35,734 nucleotides of DNA, taken from positions 1 to 35,734 of the forward strand of contig CALCVT010000127.1 of the NCBI GenBank assembly GCA_937906495.1, given 5' to 3'. The notes under the pieces are model-generated. The model had not been told where the DNA came from. It was given only the letters and a program-made list of their open reading frames with translations, and ran no database searches. Of the stretch, positions 24,933 to 33,541 are shown piece by piece (position 1 is the stretch's first letter; every line of letters begins with the position of its first letter). Source of the DNA: an uncultured Prevotella sp. (GTDB lineage: Bacteria; Bacteroidota; Bacteroidia; Bacteroidales; Bacteroidaceae). The position numbers and the translations under genes were made by a program.

Positions 24933-25409
24933 ATGAACAACGAATGGTTTGAGTGTAAAATCAAATACGAAAAGACTATGGAAAATGGCATGGTCAAGAA
25001 AGTAAACGAACCTTATCTGGTTGACGCACTCAACTTTACAGAGGCTGAACGCCGCATTATTGAGGAGATAACTCCTTATATGACCGGCACCTTCGAAGTA
25101 AGCGACATCAAACGTGCACGCTACGCTGAACTTTTCGAAGCACCGGGCGACGATAGCGCCGACCGCTTCTTCAAAGCAAAACTTTCTTTTATTACACTCG
25201 ACGAAAAGAGCGGTAAAGAGAAAAAAACCACACAAAACGTACTGGTACAAGCTGCCGACCTCCGCGATGCCATCAAACGCCTGGACGAAGGCATGAAAGG
25301 ATCGATGATGGACTATACCATCAGCAGTATGGCCGAAACTGCCATTATGGATGTATACCATTACATACAAACCAAACCAGGCGAAGACAAACCCGAATAC
25401 GAAGCATAA
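24933..25409 (+). CDS. DUF4494 domain protein
   Basis: A 158-residue soluble protein that opens MNNEWFECKIKYEKTMENG and continues KVNEPYLVDALNFTEAE, the recognisable pattern of DUF4494, a family largely confined to Bacteroidetes and without known function. There is no signal peptide or membrane segment, and the composition is acidic with alternating beta and helical stretches. The start is supported by the promoter and by the family's N terminus. The YggS-type gene follows after 139 bases on the same strand without a terminator between, so they may be one transcript. Confidence 0.85.
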   Translation: MNNEWFECKIKYEKTMENGMVKKVNEPYLVDALNFTEAERRIIEEITPYMTGTFEVSDIKRARYAELFEAPGDDSADRFFKAKLSFITLDEKSGKEKKTTQNVLVQAADLRDAIKRLDEGMKGSMMDYTISSMAETAIMDVYHYIQTKPGEDKPEYEA

Positions 25410-25548
25410 AGTACGTCTGCCTGCCCCAACGCAAGCCTTACACAAGCCAACCTTAAGCTGCCCGACAACGAAACTACGGGGGCAGCTGATTGATGGTCAA
25501 AGCATACGCCTGCCACTGGCAAACACGACCTCTAAACCTTTTAAAGCC

Positions 25549-26208
25549 ATGTTACATCTCAAGCAAGTCAAAGCCACTATTGAGCCGGGTGTTGAGCTCG
25601 TAGCAGTATCGAAGTTCCATCCTGCAGAGGCTATACTAGAAGCCTACGAACAAGGACAACGCATTTTTGGAGAAAGCCGGGCGCAAGAACTACAAGCCAA
25701 ACACGAGGTTTTACCGCACGACATTCAATGGCACTTTATCGGCCATCTACAAGCTAACAAGGTAAAATACATTGCACCCTATATTACGCTTATACACACG
25801 GTCGACAGCCTTAAACTGCTCAAGGAAATTGACAGACAAGCCGAAAAATGCAATCGTGTAATTGACTGCTTACTCGAATTGCACTTAGCTCAAGAGGATA
25901 CGAAATACGGACTAACCACCAAAGCCTGCACCGAATTACTCGAAGCTGGCGAATGGCGAGAACTGCAACATATTCGAATTACCGGCATAATGTGCATGGC
26001 AACCAACACACCTGATGAGGCACAAATTGAACAGGAGTTTAAACGTGCAAAACTTTATTTTGACGAAGTTAAACAACGGTTCTTTGCAAAAAACGACTAC
26101 TTTTGCCAACGCTCATGGGGCATGTCGCACGATTATGCCATAGCCATGCGCCAAGGAGCTAACTTAGTACGCATCGGAACAGCTATTTTTGGCGAACGCG
26201 AGTATTGA
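25549..26208 (+). CDS. YggS-family pyridoxal phosphate homeostasis protein
   Basis: A 219-residue single-domain PLP-binding protein with the alanine racemase N-terminal barrel fold. The cofactor lysine is K22 in LVAVSKFHP. The segments IFGESRAQELQAK, WHFIGHLQANKVKYI, GIMCMATNT and SWGMSHDYAIAM, and the ending VRIGTAIFGER, are typical. Family members buffer PLP and affect amino-acid metabolism without a known catalytic activity. The frame is open back to 25351, inside the DUF4494 gene, but the ATG at 25549 gives the family's normal length. A clear terminator follows. Confidence 0.93.
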   Translation: MLHLKQVKATIEPGVELVAVSKFHPAEAILEAYEQGQRIFGESRAQELQAKHEVLPHDIQWHFIGHLQANKVKYIAPYITLIHTVDSLKLLKEIDRQAEKCNRVIDCLLELHLAQEDTKYGLTTKACTELLEAGEWRELQHIRITGIMCMATNTPDEAQIEQEFKRAKLYFDEVKQRFFAKNDYFCQRSWGMSHDYAIAMRQGANLVRIGTAIFGEREY

Positions 26209-26270
26209 ATACCTGCCTTGCATACATAGATAATCGTCTAAAGTGCAACATAACCCCATTTATTCAACAG

Positions 26271-26304
26271 AAAGGCTGACTTTATTTATAAGTCAGCCTT
26301 TTTT
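26271..26304 (+). terminator. Rho-independent terminator after the YggS gene
   Basis: AAAGGCTGACT (26271-26281) pairs perfectly with AGTCAGCCTTT (26291-26301), loop of 9, followed by a run of T residues to 26304. It lies 62 bases after the stop codon. Confidence 0.9.
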
Positions 26305-26386
26305 ATACTTAGTCCAAAAAACTTTCTAACCGCAATTATAAGATTATAGAATGCATATACAAATTATGTTGGAATGATGTGGTTTA

Positions 26387-26427
26387 TACACCTCGTGCAA
26401 AAACATTTACACCTCATGTATAAACAT
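26387..26427. repeat. Two imperfect copies of a 20-21 bp unit
   Basis: TACACCTCGTGCAAAAACAT (26387-26406) is followed, one base later, by TACACCTCATGTATAAACAT (26408-26427), identical at 17 of 20 positions. The 334-base gap 26209-26542 holds this, the YggS terminator and the hairpin at 26501-26529, with no gene that I can support. Confidence 0.7.
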
Positions 26428-26500
26428 CAATACTAACATCTCGGTACACAACTCACGGCAATACAGCAAATGGAACACGCATGTAGGATCAATTGCCATA

Positions 26501-26529
26501 CATTTGCAAAATAGTATCGTTTACAAATG
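26501..26529 (-). terminator. Hairpin after the DUF4421 gene
   Basis: CATTTGCAAA (26501-26510) pairs with TTTACAAATG (26520-26529) at nine of ten positions, loop of 9. It starts 13 bases after the DUF4421 stop on the minus strand. No U run follows, so it is only a probable transcript end. Confidence 0.45.
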
Positions 26530-26542
26530 CTCCTTCCTAAGG

Positions 26543-27757
26543 TTAACGGCACCGATACTGCTTCTTCCTATTAAAAAAGAAACCAACATAAATATTGGCA
26601 TAATTAACCGAATTGGTTAACGACAGGCGGTGCTTGCGATACATATACAGGTGTCCGATATACGAAGCTCCAGCAAACCAATGCGTATTGTTCCATACAA
26701 TGCCCGCCCGCGAGGTACAGTCAAAACTCAAGTTCCTAATGTCCAATAAGAGTTCGTCGGCTTGCATTTTCTCTCCCTTGGCCTTGCGCAAGCCCAACGA
26801 TGGCATAACCGAAACTCCAAACAGCCAATTGCGAGCAAACACCCAATTATACGCATAACCTGCGCTCAAATAATAATAATTATAGTCTACGTTCGAATAC
26901 TTCAGTTCGTCAATAATAATTTCCTGACCGGGCTTTCCGATGAGTTCTTCCGGCAAACGTGTATAGTCGAAATCAACTTTTTGCTTGCTAAATCCTAGTC
27001 CTAACATAAACGATCCGCAACTTTTACGCTGCACTGTACTCTGATTATAAGCTGCCGGATACGAAAAGTGACGATGATTGAACACATAATAAGCACTAAA
27101 CGAAAGCGTTTTGGCATCCATACCCGAAAATGGTTTACCATCAACAGACTTTGGATCTACGCCCTGAAAACCCACTGCCTTACGCAAACGGAAGTCGCCC
27201 GTATTGCGAACATACAAGAAGTCGCAACCCAACATTGAACTGTATAAACTAAGATTAAACTCGGACGACTTGCCTAAAGAACGGGGATGACTAACGTCAA
27301 ATGTATAGCCCAAAAAAATCCAACGCCAGCCAAAATAAGGTCCAACCTTAAAACTTGGAGCCGGCTTGGTAGACAACGATTGCGTTACTCCTTCCTTGCT
27401 GGTAGCCGCAAGCCGATACACCTGAAAGTAGTTGGTGTTTTGCAGCATAGCCGTAAAGTTGTAATAATTGGGGGCTATATAGGTTGTGTCGTAATCGTCG
27501 AAATTTTTCACAAAACGATAGAAGATATTACCCGTACGCTTTACTTTGTTCTTTATACGTTCCCTACATTTGCGCGTACACACTGAGTCGGGCAGCCCTA
27601 TGGACGATGTAACTGTAACTGGCACATCATCACCTTCGGGCAGCAATGAATCTGTCTGAGCAAAAACCGGATTCAGGCTTCTTCCTGCAGCTTTAGAACA
27701 AATGGTTGTCAAGCTAAACAGCGCACAAGCCAATACCAGTACACCTATATGACGCAT
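26543..27757 (-). CDS. DUF4421 domain protein, probably outer-membrane associated
   Basis: A 404-residue predicted exported protein. Residues 1-23 form a signal peptide ending near SKAAG. After a linker, VKNFDDYDTTYIAPNYYNFT (about 83-102) begins the DUF4421 domain. The rest is rich in aromatic, amphipathic strands (for example FGWRWIFLGYTFDVS, LSFSAYYVFNHRHFSYP and the final YANIYVGFFFNRKKQYR), as in a beta-barrel of the outer membrane. The function is unknown. It stands alone between the YggS terminator and the terminator of the carB unit. No clear promoter is seen (TTAATTTG at 27772-27779, complement, is a weak -7 candidate). Confidence 0.85.
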   Translation of the reverse strand: MRHIGVLVLACALFSLTTICSKAAGRSLNPVFAQTDSLLPEGDDVPVTVTSSIGLPDSVCTRKCRERIKNKVKRTGNIFYRFVKNFDDYDTTYIAPNYYNFTAMLQNTNYFQVYRLAATSKEGVTQSLSTKPAPSFKVGPYFGWRWIFLGYTFDVSHPRSLGKSSEFNLSLYSSMLGCDFLYVRNTGDFRLRKAVGFQGVDPKSVDGKPFSGMDAKTLSFSAYYVFNHRHFSYPAAYNQSTVQRKSCGSFMLGLGFSKQKVDFDYTRLPEELIGKPGQEIIIDELKYSNVDYNYYYLSAGYAYNWVFARNWLFGVSVMPSLGLRKAKGEKMQADELLLDIRNLSFDCTSRAGIVWNNTHWFAGASYIGHLYMYRKHRLSLTNSVNYANIYVGFFFNRKKQYRCR

Positions 27758-27846
27758 GAGGCGGACGATAGCAAATTAATTTTTAGAGATTATACATTGT
27801 GACTTCGTAATACGAAATAGACCTACTTGACTCACTCACTGGCCAT

Positions 27847-27901
27847 AAAAAAACTGCATTACGTACAAACACATTCAAACTCTTGCTAAGTTGTACGCAA
27901 T
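27847..27901 (-). terminator. Terminator of the carB-oxidoreductase transcript
   Basis: ATTACGTACAA (27858-27868) and TTGTACGCAAT (27891-27901) pair at ten of eleven positions. On the minus strand the stem is followed after GCAG by seven T residues (complement of 27847-27853). It begins 15 bases after the oxidoreductase stop codon. Confidence 0.75.
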
Positions 27902-27916
27902 ATACAGACCCAAATG

Positions 27917-28897
27917 TTAGAATTTTCCCAATATGCGGTCGACCACCCAGTTAACCGAAGTTGCACTGATGCTGTCACAACGGCAAATAGCCTTGTTTTG
28001 CAAATGCTCGACCACCAATTTTATTAATGGAAGCTGTACATAGGGTGGATTAGGCACTACGAACTCTTGCCTGCCAGCCTCGTTTTGTAATACTATAGGC
28101 TGATAGGTAAATACCGAAAAAGAGAGCGATCCGCGGTCGCCTACAATATCGATACGGTCTTCTTTGGCCGAATCATGTGCCACAAAACACCAAGAGCCGG
28201 AACCTGGCAATCCAGAATCAAACTTGAAGCAGGCGCTTACCGAATCTTCTGTTGGGTAAAGGCCACCTCTGTTTGCCTTTATACCTTGCGCTTCGACAAT
28301 AGGGCCGAACATCTCTTGCAAAAGGTCTATTTGATGAGGAGCCAAGTCGTAAAAGTACCCCCCACCGGCTATATCTGGCTGCACACGCCAAGGTAAATTG
28401 GTCTGATTGTAATCCAGATCGCGCGGGGGTACTGCAAAACGAATTTGCACATTAACAACCCGTCCTACCTGCCCCTCGTTAACCAGTTGACGAACTTTTT
28501 GGAAATAAGGCAAATAACGTCTGTAGTATGCCACAAAGCAGGGTATACCGGTTTTTTCGACGATACGGTTTATGCGGCAGCAGTCTTCATAGTTCGACGC
28601 CATAGGTTTCTCTACATAAACAGCCTTTCCGCTTTTCATCGCCATAATGGCATAAGTGGCATGGGTTGACGGTGGTGTGGCTATATATACAGCATTGACA
28701 TCCGGGTCGTTAACGAGTTGCTGCGCATCGGTATACCAGCGCTTGATATGATGACGCTCTGCATACGAACGTGCCTTATCGGCTTTGCGGCTCATTACAG
28801 CAACTACTTTCGAACCTTCAATCAGGTTGAATGCCGGCCCACTTTTTTTCTCAGTTACTTCGCCGCATCCAATAAATCCCCAACGTACTTGTTCCAT
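27917..28897 (-). CDS. Gfo/Idh/MocA-family oxidoreductase
   Basis: A 326-residue NAD(P)-dependent oxidoreductase. The Rossmann motif is VRWGFIGCGEVTEKKSG at 4-20. AVYIATPPSTHA and the catalytic-lysine motif VEKPMASN follow. The C-terminal domain contains GGGYFYDLAPHQIDLL with the usual acid/base histidine region. Relatives oxidise or reduce sugars, inositols or bile-pigment precursors, and the substrate cannot be told here. I start it at MEQVRWG (28897), not at 28924, since the Rossmann strand should begin within a few residues. It follows carB on the same strand, with a long hairpin in the 121-base gap, so its expression may be partly separate. Confidence 0.9.
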   Translation of the reverse strand: MEQVRWGFIGCGEVTEKKSGPAFNLIEGSKVVAVMSRKADKARSYAERHHIKRWYTDAQQLVNDPDVNAVYIATPPSTHATYAIMAMKSGKAVYVEKPMASNYEDCCRINRIVEKTGIPCFVAYYRRYLPYFQKVRQLVNEGQVGRVVNVQIRFAVPPRDLDYNQTNLPWRVQPDIAGGGYFYDLAPHQIDLLQEMFGPIVEAQGIKANRGGLYPTEDSVSACFKFDSGLPGSGSWCFVAHDSAKEDRIDIVGDRGSLSFSVFTYQPIVLQNEAGRQEFVVPNPPYVQLPLIKLVVEHLQNKAICRCDSISATSVNWVVDRILGKF

Positions 28898-28923
28898 ATT
28901 CAATGTGTGGTATAAAAATGACA

Positions 28924-28999
28924 AGTGTGCAGTAGCATCTGCCGCATGCCTATGCCTTCAGCTGTTGAAAAACAAAGGGCAGCAAATGCTCTGCACACT
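28924..28999 (-). other. Long stem-loop between carB and the oxidoreductase gene
   Basis: AGTGTGCAG (28924-28932) pairs exactly with CTGCACACT (28991-28999). After one bulged base AGCAT (28934-28938) pairs with ATGCT (28986-28990), then TGC with GCA. The 35-40 base interior could fold further. On the minus strand the stem is followed by TGTCATTTTTATACC, a weak U-rich tail. It may end most carB transcripts or separate the expression of the two genes. Confidence 0.55.
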
Positions 29000-29018
29000 C
29001 GAACATTTAATTAAAGTG

Positions 29019-32000
29019 TCAGCAATACTCCTGCCAGCTGCGTATTTCCAGGTCGTCGAGCTTCACTTCGCAGAATGCAGTAATGAAAGCTGATGCCAAA
29101 CGCGCATTGGTTATAAGGGGTACATTCAGGTCGATAGCTGCACGGCGTATCTTGTAGCCGTTGGTCAGTTCGCCCGAAGAGAGGTTTTTATTTACATTCA
29201 CCACCATGTCTATCTCCTTATTATGGAGCATCTCTATGGCTTGAGGTTGCTGCGGTGCCTCGCTAGGCCAATAAACCATGGTGTTCTCAATACCGTTTTC
29301 GGTAAGGTAGCGACTGGTTCCGGGAGTTGCAAAAAGGTTGTAACCATGATCGCGAAGCATTGCGCATGCCGTGAGCATTTCAGCCTTTTGCTTTCCATCA
29401 CCGGTTGAGAGCAGGATATTCTTCTGCGGAATACGATGACCTACCGAAAGCATTGACTTGAGTAATGCCGTACGCGAATCATCACCCAAACAGCCAACCT
29501 CGCCGGTCGATGACATATCAACCCCCAAAACAGGGTCGGCCTTCTGTAAACGGTTGAATGAGAATTGTGAAGCCTTAATACCTACGTAATCAAGGTCGAA
29601 GAGGCTCTTGGCAGGCTTCTCAACAGGCAAGCCAAGCATAATACGGGTGGCGAGTTCTATAAGGTTGATTTTAAGAACCTTGCTCACAAAGGGGAAGGAA
29701 CGTGAGGCACGAAGGTTACACTCAATAACCTTGATATCATTCTCACGAGCCAGGAACTGAATATTGAATGGTCCGGAAATGTGCAATTCCTTGGCTATTT
29801 GCTTGGATATTTTCTTAATGCGACGCGCTGTCTCAACATAGAGTTTCTGCGGAGGGAACTGAATAGTTGCGTCACCCGAGTGTACACCTGCGAACTCAAT
29901 ATGTTCAGAAATGGCATAGGCAATAATTTCACCATCCTTAGCAACAGCATCCATCTCAACTTCCTTGGCATGTTGCAGGAAACGGCTTACTACCACTGGA
30001 TGCTTCTTTGAAACATTGGCTGCCAGTTTCAGGAAACGTTCAAGTTCTTCTTGATTTGAGCATACATTCATAGCTGCTCCCGAAAGCACGTATGAAGGAC
30101 GTACCAGTACGGGGAAACCAACACGGGCAATGAAGTTATCAATATCTTCCATCGATGTTAACGCACTCCATTCAGGCTGATCAACACCAATGCGGTTAAG
30201 CATTGCCGAGAACTTTTCACGATCTTCTGCATTGTCAATATACTTGGCCTGAGTACCGAGCAAATTGATATTCTCGGCATCTAAGCGCATAGCCAGGTTG
30301 TTAGGAATCTGACCACCAGTGCTCACAATTACACCATAGGGCACCTCAAGGTCAAGGATATCCATAACACGCTCAAAGGTCAACTCGTCAAAGTACAAAC
30401 GGTCGCACATGTCGTAGTCTGTCGACACGGTCTCGGGGTTGTAGTTAATCATGACAGAGCGGTAGCCTTCCTTACGAATGGTATTAAGGGCCTGCACACC
30501 ACACCAGTCAAACTCTACTGACGAACCAATGCGATAGGCACCTGAACCTAGCACAACTACCGAACGCTTATCCTTTTCGAACTGAATATCGTGGGCAATA
30601 CCACTATACGTAAGGTAAAGATAGTTTGTCTGAGCCGGATATTCGGCAGCCAGGGTATCAATCTGCTTAACTACAGGTACAATACCAGCCTGCTTACGGC
30701 GGGCACGAACGGCCATAATGGCTTTTTCGATTTCCATTTCTTGCTCCATGCCTACGGCACGCGCAATTTGGAAGTCGGTAAAACCTTGAATTTTGGCACG
30801 ACGCAACAAGTCGTTATCAAGTACGTTGATGGAGGTGCAGGCGTGGAGCTCACTATCTGTTTGATGGATGTTATAGAGTTTCTGCAGGAACCAGCGGTCA
30901 ATCTTGGTCAGTTCATGAATCTGATCAATGGTATAACCTTGTGCAAAGGCCTTCTCGATAACAAAAATACGCTTATCTGTAGGCTCTTTAAGGGCGGCAT
31001 CTACATTTTCTATCTTGAGTTCTTTATTGTCGACAAAGCCGTGCATTCCCTGACCTATCATGCGGAGCCCCTTTTGGATAACCTCTTCGAAAGTACGGCC
31101 TATAGCCATTACCTCGCCCACCGATTTCATTGATGAACCCAGTTCACGGTCTACACCACGGAACTTACCAAGATCCCAACGGGGGATTTTGCAGACTACA
31201 TAATCGAGTGCAGGTTCAAAGAAGGCTGAAGTGGTTTTGGTCACAGAGTTTTTCAAGTCGAACAAGCCGTAACCCAAGCCTAACTTTGCCGCAACAAAAG
31301 CAAGGGGATAGCCTGTAGCCTTTGAGGCAAGCGCTGAAGAACGCGAAAGACGTGCATTCACCTCAATAACACGATAGTCTTCGCTTTGAGGATCGAAAGC
31401 ATACTGCACATTACACTCTCCGACAATACCTACGTGGCGAACAATGCGGATGGAAAGCTCACGCAATTTATGATACTCAGAGTTGGTCAGTGTTTGCGAG
31501 GGAGCTATAACAATACTCTCACCGGTGTGGATGCCAAGAGGGTCGAAGTTTTCCATATTGCAGACCGTGATACAATTATCAAAGCGGTCGCGCACTACTT
31601 CATACTCCACTTCTTTCCAACCCTTCAAGCTCTTTTCGACGAGCACCTGGGGAGAGAAAGAAAAGGCCTTTTCAGCCAAACGATTCAATTCCTCTTCGTT
31701 GTCACAGAAGCCCGAACCAAGACCTCCCAGTGCATAAGCTGCACGGAGAATAACCGGATAGCCCAATTTTGATGCAGCTTCGCGAGCTTGTGCAATGCTT
31801 TCACAAGCTTCACTCTTGATTGTCTTAACGTCAATCTCGTTAAGTTTTTCCACAAAGAGTTCACGGTCTTCTGTATCCATGATAGCCTGCACGGGCGTAC
31901 CTAGTACTTGCAGTCCATACTTCTCGAGCACACCGCTGCGATAGAGTTCTACACCGCAGTTAAGAGCGGTTTGGCCGCCAAAAGCAAGCATGATACCATC

Positions 32001-32240
32001 GGGGTGTTCCTTTTGAATAACACGCTCTACGAAATAGGGCGTTACAGGCAGAAAGTAAATGCGGTCGGCCACTCCTTCAGAAGTCTGAACAGTGGCAATA
32101 TTCGGGTTGATAAGTATGGTTTCGATGCCTTCTTCCTTGAGCGCCTTAAGAGCTTGCGAACCGGAATAGTCGAACTCGCCGGCTTCGCCGATTTTAAGGG
32201 CGCCGGAACCAAGAAGAAGCACTTTCTTTATAGATGTCAT
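29019..32240 (-). CDS. carB: Carbamoyl-phosphate synthase large subunit
   Basis: Makes carbamoyl phosphate from bicarbonate, ammonia (channelled from CarA) and two ATP, for pyrimidine and arginine synthesis. The 1073 residues show the duplicated ATP-grasp halves: first half about 1-400 (VLLLGSGALKIGEAGEFDYSG, GGLGSGFCDN), oligomerisation region about 400-550, second half about 550-935 (SVVVLGSGAYRIGSSVEFDW, VRPSYVLSGAAM), and the C-terminal MGS-like allosteric domain (about 940-1073). All parts are present. I start it at MTSIKKVLLL (32240); the frame is open to 32333 but the extra 31 residues would overlap the 3' end of carA and match no family sequence. carA lies 73 bases upstream. Confidence 0.97.
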   Translation of the reverse strand: MTSIKKVLLLGSGALKIGEAGEFDYSGSQALKALKEEGIETILINPNIATVQTSEGVADRIYFLPVTPYFVERVIQKEHPDGIMLAFGGQTALNCGVELYRSGVLEKYGLQVLGTPVQAIMDTEDRELFVEKLNEIDVKTIKSEACESIAQAREAASKLGYPVILRAAYALGGLGSGFCDNEEELNRLAEKAFSFSPQVLVEKSLKGWKEVEYEVVRDRFDNCITVCNMENFDPLGIHTGESIVIAPSQTLTNSEYHKLRELSIRIVRHVGIVGECNVQYAFDPQSEDYRVIEVNARLSRSSALASKATGYPLAFVAAKLGLGYGLFDLKNSVTKTTSAFFEPALDYVVCKIPRWDLGKFRGVDRELGSSMKSVGEVMAIGRTFEEVIQKGLRMIGQGMHGFVDNKELKIENVDAALKEPTDKRIFVIEKAFAQGYTIDQIHELTKIDRWFLQKLYNIHQTDSELHACTSINVLDNDLLRRAKIQGFTDFQIARAVGMEQEMEIEKAIMAVRARRKQAGIVPVVKQIDTLAAEYPAQTNYLYLTYSGIAHDIQFEKDKRSVVVLGSGAYRIGSSVEFDWCGVQALNTIRKEGYRSVMINYNPETVSTDYDMCDRLYFDELTFERVMDILDLEVPYGVIVSTGGQIPNNLAMRLDAENINLLGTQAKYIDNAEDREKFSAMLNRIGVDQPEWSALTSMEDIDNFIARVGFPVLVRPSYVLSGAAMNVCSNQEELERFLKLAANVSKKHPVVVSRFLQHAKEVEMDAVAKDGEIIAYAISEHIEFAGVHSGDATIQFPPQKLYVETARRIKKISKQIAKELHISGPFNIQFLARENDIKVIECNLRASRSFPFVSKVLKINLIELATRIMLGLPVEKPAKSLFDLDYVGIKASQFSFNRLQKADPVLGVDMSSTGEVGCLGDDSRTALLKSMLSVGHRIPQKNILLSTGDGKQKAEMLTACAMLRDHGYNLFATPGTSRYLTENGIENTMVYWPSEAPQQPQAIEMLHNKEIDMVVNVNKNLSSGELTNGYKIRRAAIDLNVPLITNARLASAFITAFCEVKLDDLEIRSWQEYC

Positions 32241-32313
32241 AATGATAGGATTCGTTGGGGCTGCCTCCTGCTGTGCAACCAATGAATGTTGAGCAGGGTA
32301 CAGTGTCGGTTTC

Positions 32314-33396
32314 TTACTTAAGAAGCTTAACAAATTCGTCGAAGAGGAACTCCGTATCTACTGGGCCGGAGCAGGCTTCGGGATGGAACTGGGCAGAGAA
32401 CCAGGGATTTGTTTTGTGGCGTACGCCTTCGTTTGAGCCATCGTTCATATTGATAAAGTAGGGTTCCCAATCGGCAGGAAGCGTGCGGCTATCAACTGCG
32501 TAGCCGTGGTTTTGCGAAGTTACAAAACAACGTTCTGTACCTACCATGCGTACGGGCTGATTATGGCTACGGTGTCCGTACTTAAGTTTATAAATGCTGG
32601 CACCTGCTGCCTTTGAAAGGAGTTGGTTACCCATACAGATACCCATACACGGACGCACGTTAGGATTAGCAAGGAACTTGCGGATATTATCAACTGCATC
32701 AGAGCAGGTATTAGGGTCGCCGGGACCATTGGCAAGGAAAAGACCATCGAACTCGAGTTCATTGAAATCATAGTTCCAGGGCACACGGATAACTTCTACA
32801 CCACGACGAATGAGGCAACGGATAATATTGTTCTTTACACCGCAGTCTACAAGTACAACCTTTTTGCGATCCTCGCCTTCGTTGTAGCGGATAATTTCTT
32901 TACACGAAACCTTTGCTACATAATTTACGCCTTCATACTCTGCTACTGGCACATTATCGGGCTCATCATCAAAGACTATCTTACCCATCATTACACCATG
33001 CTCACGCAGCACTTTGGTCAATTCGCGCGTATCAATACCCGTAATACCAGGTACCTTTTCGCGCTTGAGCCAATCGCCCAGACTCTCCACTGCGTTCCAA
33101 TGACTATACTCCTCGCTATAAGCACTAACAATAATAGCCGAAGCGTGAATACGGTCGCTTTCCATAAATGTAGCCAAACCGTTAGATTCAACACTGAAGG
33201 GGGGAACGCCATAGTTACCTACCAACGGATAAGTAAGCGTCATGAGCTGACCGGCATAAGAGGGATCGGTCAAACTCTCGGGATAACCCGTCATGGCCGT
33301 ATTGAAGACCACTTCTCCGGCCACAGGGGCTTCGAAACCAAACGACTTTCCATGGAATTTGGTTCCGTCGTCAAGAATTAGTGTTACGTTACGCAT
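32314..33396 (-). CDS. carA: Carbamoyl-phosphate synthase small subunit
   Basis: Glutaminase subunit that hydrolyses glutamine and passes ammonia to CarB. The 360 residues comprise an N-terminal domain (LILDDGTKFHGKSFG, FNTAMTGYPESLTDPSY) and a class I amidotransferase domain with GPGDP, the nucleophile elbow MGICMGNQ and the catalytic histidine in AQFHPEA. The start MRNVTLILDDG (33396) is the family N terminus. The 44 extra codons up to 33528 cover the hairpin in the leader and are not likely to be translated. It lies 145 bases after the PurF-like gene and 73 before carB. Confidence 0.97.
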   Translation of the reverse strand: MRNVTLILDDGTKFHGKSFGFEAPVAGEVVFNTAMTGYPESLTDPSYAGQLMTLTYPLVGNYGVPPFSVESNGLATFMESDRIHASAIIVSAYSEEYSHWNAVESLGDWLKREKVPGITGIDTRELTKVLREHGVMMGKIVFDDEPDNVPVAEYEGVNYVAKVSCKEIIRYNEGEDRKKVVLVDCGVKNNIIRCLIRRGVEVIRVPWNYDFNELEFDGLFLANGPGDPNTCSDAVDNIRKFLANPNVRPCMGICMGNQLLSKAAGASIYKLKYGHRSHNQPVRMVGTERCFVTSQNHGYAVDSRTLPADWEPYFINMNDGSNEGVRHKTNPWFSAQFHPEACSGPVDTEFLFDEFVKLLK

Positions 33397-33423
33397 ATTT
33401 TTCAATGTGCTAAGGGAAAACCA

Positions 33424-33442
33424 TTCCCGTTTAGAACGGGAA
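33424..33442 (-). other. Tight hairpin in the carA leader
   Basis: TTCCCGTT (33424-33431) pairs perfectly with AACGGGAA (33435-33442) around three bases, 28 bases upstream of the carA ATG. There is no U run. It may affect carA translation or be a processing site between the PurF-like gene and carA. Confidence 0.45.
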
Positions 33443-33541
33443 CGATTGTCCGGATAGGTTGAATTTGATTTGCTTATAGGATGGAAACTCTGCTTTTTCT
33501 CGGCAGAATAATTGAAAGCCTTAAACATTTGCGCCGGTTTG

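Noticed and set aside
25351..25548. Upstream extension of the YggS-type frame
   Set aside because: It overlaps the DUF4494 gene out of frame and would make the protein much longer than its family.
33397..33528. N-terminal extension of carA
   Set aside because: The region holds a leader hairpin, and CarA proteins begin at the MRNVTLILDDG-type start.
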